Source: Membranipora membranacea
Taxonomy: Eukaryota; Bryozoa; Gymnolaemata; Cheilostomatida; Membraniporidae
Length of the DNA: 60,000 bases
Reading direction: 5' to 3'
Assembly (NCBI GenBank): GCA_914767715.1
Contig: OU612066.1
Span: 31,100,283 to 31,160,282, forward strand
Part shown: one piece after another, positions 55,073 through 60,000 of the stretch
Layout of the letters: every line of letters starts with the position of its first letter
How positions within the stretch are numbered: the stretch's first letter is position 1
The notes under the pieces: generated by a model
Told to the model about the DNA's origin: nothing
What the model saw: the letters and a program-made list of their open reading frames with translations, nothing else
Databases searched by the model: none
Position numbers and translations under genes: made by a program

Positions 55073-56560
55073 TTAAATTCTCTGGTTTTTTTTTCTTTTT
55101 TTTCTGGACAACAAATCTGCAGCAATGTTCTCTAATCCTGGGATATGTCTGGCCACTAGGAGAATATTTTGTTGCATGCATAGGAGCGCCAAAAGACGTA
55201 GTAGCTTTCTCACAACAGCATCTTTACAATACAGATGTTCTAGAATAGAGACTAGGGGCCCCATTATCTGTCCTGACCTCAACCACCGAATTTTCAAATT
55301 TTTCCTGCCACATGTGCAGTGCTACGAATATGGGGAACAGCTCTAGAACTGTGATGTTTAAGTTTGTCCAAAGTACATCTGGCCACATTCCATGGAACCA
55401 GGTGTTTTCCCAAAAACCTCCATATCCTATTGATCCTGAAGCATCAGTGACAAGAGTGAAGTCTACAGCCCCTGCCACAAGATATTGGAACTGTTTACCG
55501 GGTGCTAAATAAGACAGAAAATCTCTCCATACAACCAAATCAGATCTGGTCTCACAAGATATATGCCGCATGTGATTTTGATCAGATGACATGATACCCT
55601 TTAGCCTGCCATACACACTACTGAGGTATGCATGGCCTGCTACTACAATCTGGGAAAGATGGCAAAGTTTACCTAGTAGTCTTTGCCAATATTTTACTCG
55701 CTGACGATCTTAAGATAGAAATGCATTGATGTGATTTAGGGCATCTGCTACCTTGGCTTGAGGAATAAATAGACTCCCCTGTGCAGAATCTATCCCTATC
55801 CCTAGAAAGACAATTGTTCTTGTAGCTTCTTCTGTTTTGTCTGCAGAAACAGGTACCTCTACATCCCTGCACACCCCTAAGATCCTATGGAACACATCAT
55901 TACAAGCATCCGCCCCAGAGGCAACAATGAGCAAATCATCTACATAGTTAAAAATGCAACATTCGTGATTTTGTATAGTGATGAAGAGCCATCAGAGCAT
56001 ATCACTTATCCTTTGGAAAATCTTGCAGCTGCTCCCTGCCCCCATAGGTTATCTAGTATCAATATAGTATTGGCCATCACCTTAATACCTAAGAACTGCC
56101 ATTCTGATTTGGTGATGGGAACCATTCGATATGCATCTGATATATCAAGTTTGGCAAAATAGGCCTGGTCTGGTTCGTTGAGTGATAAAACATGTATTAC
56201 TACATCTCTTATGTTACAATATTTAACCTCACGGTTATGCGTGGGAATATTATCATTTACTGATGTGGAGCTGATAGATCAAATATCATGCGCCATTTTT
56301 CAGAGTTAGCTTTTGGAATGACATAGATTGGGGAAATCATCCTGTCCTGAATGGGAAGTTTTTCAAAAGGTCCAATGATGCGGCCAAAGTCTGCTATGGC
56401 GTGAATTTTTTTTATGAGATGTTCTTGGCTCCTGCTTTCTTCTTTAACTGTTGCCACTACTTGAGGACTGTGGCAAAGGCCAAGTTTGAACCCATTTCTG
56501 AAACCATTGGCGATTTACTCCAAGTCAAGAAAGGCCTCGATCACCCCCAGTAATTTTTTT
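55073..56560 (-). pseudogene. R2 reverse transcriptase-RNase H, several lesions
   Basis: RT blocks as in R1: MISPIYVIPKANSEKWRMIF, a YVDD catalytic box near 55950 (R1 has YLDD) and RNase H TLVTDASGSIGYGGFW, VRTDNGA and ENIAADLLSRKK. Lesions: a 7-nt deletion after SAPH (near 56258), a TAA just before PMGAGS (near 56050), a TAA in the LLSKDRQ segment (near 55710) and a frame change after TDNGA (near 55255). No full protein is expected. Confidence 0.85.
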
Positions 56561-56632
56561 ACACAAGAAAAGAAAATCGTCAACATGTCGTTAATCAGCA
56601 TGGTAACAAAATTTCATCTATTTGTGGGATTT

Positions 56633-56782
56633 TCAATCTTTCGCAGAATGACTACCCCTGCACTGTTTACACTCGTGCTTATAACGACAATTTATTCTGT
56701 TACACCCAAATGCTTGGTACGCAGATAGCCTAACTCCATGGGAATCTCCTAGAACACATACCTTCACGAAAGATGATGATGC
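56633..56782 (-). pseudogene. R2 gag CCHC remnant
   Basis: Same VCVLGDSHGV ... AYQAFGCN ... CCHC arrangement as R1 (22988-23152), with the same short junction. The last Cys codon is TGA here. Confidence 0.6.
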
Positions 56783-57095
56783 CTACAGTAGAAATGTTAG
56801 CCATGACATACGGATATGTAATCCTTCTAATGATAGCCCTACGTTTTAGTAATTAAGTTGATTAGTGGGATCATACAGGTAGGAGATGGCAAGTACCCTT
56901 TTTCAGCAGATAAGTGCTTCCTATCAGTTTTTAAAAAAAAATTTTATGTGCTTTCTTAATCCAGAGTCGACGGTGACCAGGCGCCAACTTGCACTAGCTG
57001 AAAGGAGCCTCGGTGAAGGCCCCTGAACAGGTGGTAGGGGGGGGGGGGTTAATTGAGGTTAATAGAACTGTTAGTGAGAATTTTTAGCCGATCTT

Positions 57096-57281
57096 CTACC
57101 AACTAATGGTGAATATATAAGTTTCCGTCTGTTCCAATAATTCACGCCTGGTAGGACCATTTGGCAAAAGGTACTCTCTTGAGACCAACGTGCACACACC
57201 CACCAATGGGGCCAGTCGCATCACCATGGTCAGCCTGGCACTGACTCTCCCGAACAAGTTCCAACCAGCGTCAAAACGCAC
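57096..57281 (-). CDS. Conserved 61-codon ORF of the Ngaro element, copy R2
   Basis: MRFDAGWNLFGRVSARL to EQTETYIFTISW, equal in length to the R1 ORF at 22496-22681. A G run of 11 (57039-57050) lies between it and the gag remnant. Function unknown. Confidence 0.4.
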   Translation of the reverse strand: MRFDAGWNLFGRVSARLTMVMRLAPLVGVCTLVSREYLLPNGPTRRELLEQTETYIFTISW

Positions 57282-57499
57282 AAACGACAGCAGGTAGCAC
57301 TAGGTTCTTATATATCGGTTGATTCGGGTATCAAATGATAATGCATGATAATTATGATCAACTTTAATTTCATGATAGGTTCACTTATCTGCTGAATAAG
57401 ACAGTTGTTAAAAGACGCCAGGTCAGTTACAACAGCGCAGGATAGTTGTAACACATACCCATGACAGGTAATATATACTAGCCGCCGATATTATAGTCG

Positions 57500-58800
57500 C
57501 ATAACAATCAATTGTCGCATGACAAACACCAAGGCAGTACGATCAACGTACTAGTTGACAAGGTTTCTCACCATACTACCATCTCTTGATGGTAGACTCA
57601 CATGCAATAGGACAGATTTTTGAATACTTCGTCTACATAATCTGGGGGCATGTATTCACTTGTACCATGTACAAAGCGGAGCCCAATTTGTTAGTATGAA
57701 GGTGAAGTCTAATAGAAACCAGGAAAACAGTACAAAACAGTACAATACAGTACAAAACAGTACAATCAACTTTATAGTTGACAAGGTTTCTCAACATACT
57801 ACCATCTCTTGATTGTAGACTCACTTGCAATAAGACAGATTTTACGTCGATTTCTTCGTCTACATAATCTGGTGGGCATACATTCCCTTGTACCATGTAC
57901 AAAGCTGAGCCCAATATGTTTTGTCTTTGGGAAAAGGTGTCTAACAAATACATATTTAAGAGAGTAACATTTTGAGAGACAGACACAATTGTGCGCTTGT
58001 AATTCAATATGAACTCAATTTGAATCCAACTACAAGGGGAGATAACTCCTAATATGTAGTACTAAGTTACCTGGGAGGTGACACTCTATCAATTGGTAAC
58101 ATAACACTGACTAGTCAAGTCATGTCAGAACCAGCATAACAAGGTGTCTAATAAATACATATTTAAGAGAGTAACATTTCGAAAGACAGACATAGGTGTG
58201 CACTTGTAATTCAGTATGCATTCAATTTGAATTCAACTACAAGGGGAGATACCTCCTAATATGTAGTACTAAGTTACCAGGGAGGTGACACTACATCATT
58301 TGGTAACCTAACTCTGACCAGTCAGGTCATGTCAGAACCAACATATTATACATTGGAATACCTTGGTTATATTGGTGTTGAATAACCTTTGATTGAATGA
58401 TCTTCAATGAACTAGTTCATTCATTGCCTACATTTTCATCATAATGATGAATGATTTCAACCTGAAAGTGATATACTAATACATATTATAGACAGTAACA
58501 TTTTGAAAGACGGACAAACTTGTGCACTTGTAATTCAATATGCATTCAATTTGAATTCAACTACAAGGGGAGATAACTCCTAATATGAAGTACTAAGTTA
58601 CCAGGGGGGTGACACTACCTCAATTGGTAACATAACACTGACCAGTCAAGTCATGTCAGAACCAACATATTATACATTGGAATACCTTGGTTATATTGGT
58701 GTTGAATCGCCCTTGATCGAATGATCATCAATGAACTAGTTCATTCATTCATTGCCTACATTATCATCATAATGATGAATTGAATGTATTCAACCTGAAA
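57500..58800 (-). repeat. R2 leader tandem repeats, blocks 1 and 2
   Basis: Mirror of R1 20690-22250: two block-2 units at 57500-57920 (with the AAACAGTACAATACAGTA microsatellite near 57725) and three block-1 units at 57920-58800, each with GGGGAGATAACTCC or GGGGAGATACCTCC. Palindromes such as AATGAACTAGTTCATT occur at 58407 and 58730. Confidence 0.8.
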
Positions 58801-58924
58801 GTGAAAGTTTTTCTAGACACACACAATCATCTCTATCAAATCAATGACAATACTCTCTTTCAGTTCCAGTATGTGTTCTCAATATGCATCAAATACCTGG
58901 TTAGTAGCTAGTTTTGAGTGAGTG

Positions 58925-59228
58925 AGAAATTGACAGACTTATTTTCTTTCAAGACCGGCGTGGTGACCGGATGTAGATTGAAAGAAAGAATATGTGAGTA
59001 GCTGTGAACAGTAGTTCTAAGAAAGCCTATCATTGGCTGAGAACAGTAGTTCTAAGAAAGCCTATCATTGGCTGAGAACAGTAGTTCTAAGTTTTCCTTA
59101 CCAATAAGTTGTCCTTAGTTGGTTGAGGGAGGGCAACTTTTTATTCAGTTGACCTGGATTATTTGTCATCTCTTGGGACTGATTGCAAAGACAAGGGAGG
59201 TGTTATAAGGGCAGAAAAAAACTTTATT
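58925..59228 (-). repeat. R2 terminal repeat A1
   Basis: Matches A2 and R1 A1. The outermost end lacks the TCTTTTTTGTACCAAAA segment that A2 and R1 have, a small terminal deletion. Host intron sequence (TTTTCAAGCCTTTTG, as in copy B near 39500) follows. Confidence 0.8.
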
Positions 59229-59320
59229 TTCATTTTCAAGCCTTTTGCTCAGCCAGGTAAAAACAAGGTAGAGCAGAGTAGTTCAGCTGTAATCCTCCTC
59301 CTTTCTGCATTCCATTGTAG

Positions 59321-59467
59321 TTAGCGCCGATGGTGATCACTGTCCACAACTAAGATTGATGCAAACTAGAATTTGGATTGATTATCCTCTGCGAACGTCA
59401 GACACATATAAAACTGTAACTATCAATAAACGAACAAATGAGGTTCTTATTCTTGAGCATGAAGAAG
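59321..59467 (+). CDS. Copy C exon 2
   Basis: 147 nt, acceptor CATTGTAG, donor GTATGT. Encodes VSADGDHCPQLRLMQTRI and VTINKRTNEVLILEHEE. Intact and closest to copy B. Confidence 0.75.
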
Positions 59468-59913
59468 GTATGTTACATACTAATGTATAATCCATTTAAT
59501 CATTATCAAATGTTGATCCAAATTATATATATTCATAGTTAGTTTAATGTGAAGGCTATAGCTGGTGTTAATGTAAAAACATAAGATCAGTAAATGTTGA
59601 GTTTCGGAAAGCCGCAAGGCTACCGATGGTTAATAGCTCTTATCCTTGCTAAAATTGTGCAGCGTAATCCAATCAAATTTTTCTTAAGCTATCAACCATC
59701 AGTAGCTCGTTAGATTTTTAAAGGTGTATAGAAAATCATCATTTGCTTACTCAAAATGATAGGGTTTTCTATTGGGTTAATGTCTTCCAGGCTGTTCAAC
59801 ACATCATTGAACTTATAAGCATTGATTATATACAAAGGTATATTCAACTGAAATGTCTGATGTATAGATTATTTGTGCTAGATAATTCTCAAATAGGACG
59901 AAATACTTTTTAG

Positions 59914-60000
59914 AGTATAGATTAAGTCTTCTGTACCCTGATCAGTATGCCAAATATGATGTCTATAAGATTGACGGATCATCGGACATCAGGCGATTTT
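59914..60000 (+). CDS. Copy C exon 3, cut by the window end
   Basis: Acceptor CTTTTTAG, phase 1. Encodes YRLSLLYPDQYAKYDVYKID, then GSSDIRRF up to the edge. No lesion in the visible part. The rest of copy C should lie beyond 60000. Confidence 0.75.

Larger units (their letters stand above)
53171..59230 (-). mobile_element. Ngaro-like YR retrotransposon R2, with complete split direct repeats
   Basis: On the minus strand, from high to low coordinate: A1 (58925-59228), leader repeats, gag remnant, RT-RNase H, YR, B1 (53699-53873), A2 (53408-53698), B2 (53171-53343). The A1-internal-B1-A2-B2 order is the diagnostic Ngaro/PAT arrangement. Coding regions carry several stops and frameshifts, different from those in R1. 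It is inserted in intron 1 of copy C about 90 bp before exon 2, antisense to the gene. No target duplication is seen, as expected for YR integration. Confidence 0.85.

Overview
This is eukaryotic, almost certainly metazoan, genomic DNA. It is AT-rich, its short exons carry GT/AG splice sites with conserved phases, and it holds R2-like and other LINE relics, tRNA-derived SINE-like units, TIR/MITE elements and Ngaro-like tyrosine-recombinase (YR) retrotransposons. A marine invertebrate is the likeliest source; the species cannot be named from the sequence. No intact single-exon gene is present, and most long reading frames are transposon remains or chance.

The host content is one gene family copied many times in both orientations. 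A full copy would have: exon 1 with a signal peptide (58 nt, phase 1); exon 2 (147 nt); exon 3 (194 nt); exon 4 (148 nt); a short exon 5; a large exon 6 (about 900 nt) with propeller-like blades; then one of several transmembrane/cytoplasmic cassettes. I call the cassettes TM1 (ends ...LYWRKKR), TM2 (ends ...LYMRQKR or LYIRQRR) and TM3 (ends ...GLYIRKRR plus a long acidic tail with a YEIM motif). I do not recognise the family by name. Exon 6 resembles YWTD/NHL-type beta-propellers, so a single-pass cell-surface receptor is the best inference.

Layout: 1-4750, 3' flank of a + strand copy that ends before the window, plus intergenic DNA. 4781-11363, copy A (-), exons 1-6 and TM3, with frameshifts. 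11364-17400, head-to-head 5' flanks with R2-like LINE fragments and a broken MITE. 17400-20225, 5' flank and exon 1 stub of copy D (+). 20225-26050, Ngaro-like element R1 (+), which sits where the body of D should be; the last codons of D follow at 26066-26084. 26200-29000, inverted copy of 1-4750. 29198-40095, copy B (-), with exons 1-6 at the high end and TM2 at the low end, split by an oppositely oriented fragment E (+, TM1). 40100-42620, 5' flank of B. 43200-47177, fragment F (+), with TM1 and TM2 cassettes and a 2.3 kb TIR element in an intron. 48440-48910, solo A2-B2 terminal repeat of the Ngaro family. 49370-60000, copy C (+), exons 1-3 (continuing past the window), with Ngaro element R2 (-) inserted in intron 1 at 53171-59230.

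The retroelements R1 and R2 share leader tandem repeats, a CCHC gag remnant, RT-RNase H and a tyrosine recombinase. R2 keeps the A1-internal-B1-A2-B2 split direct repeats typical of Ngaro/PAT elements. Both copies carry stop codons or frameshifts. Many host exons also have 1-2 base frameshifts, often in homopolymers, so either the array is largely pseudogenic or the assembly has residual indel errors. The sequence alone cannot decide which.
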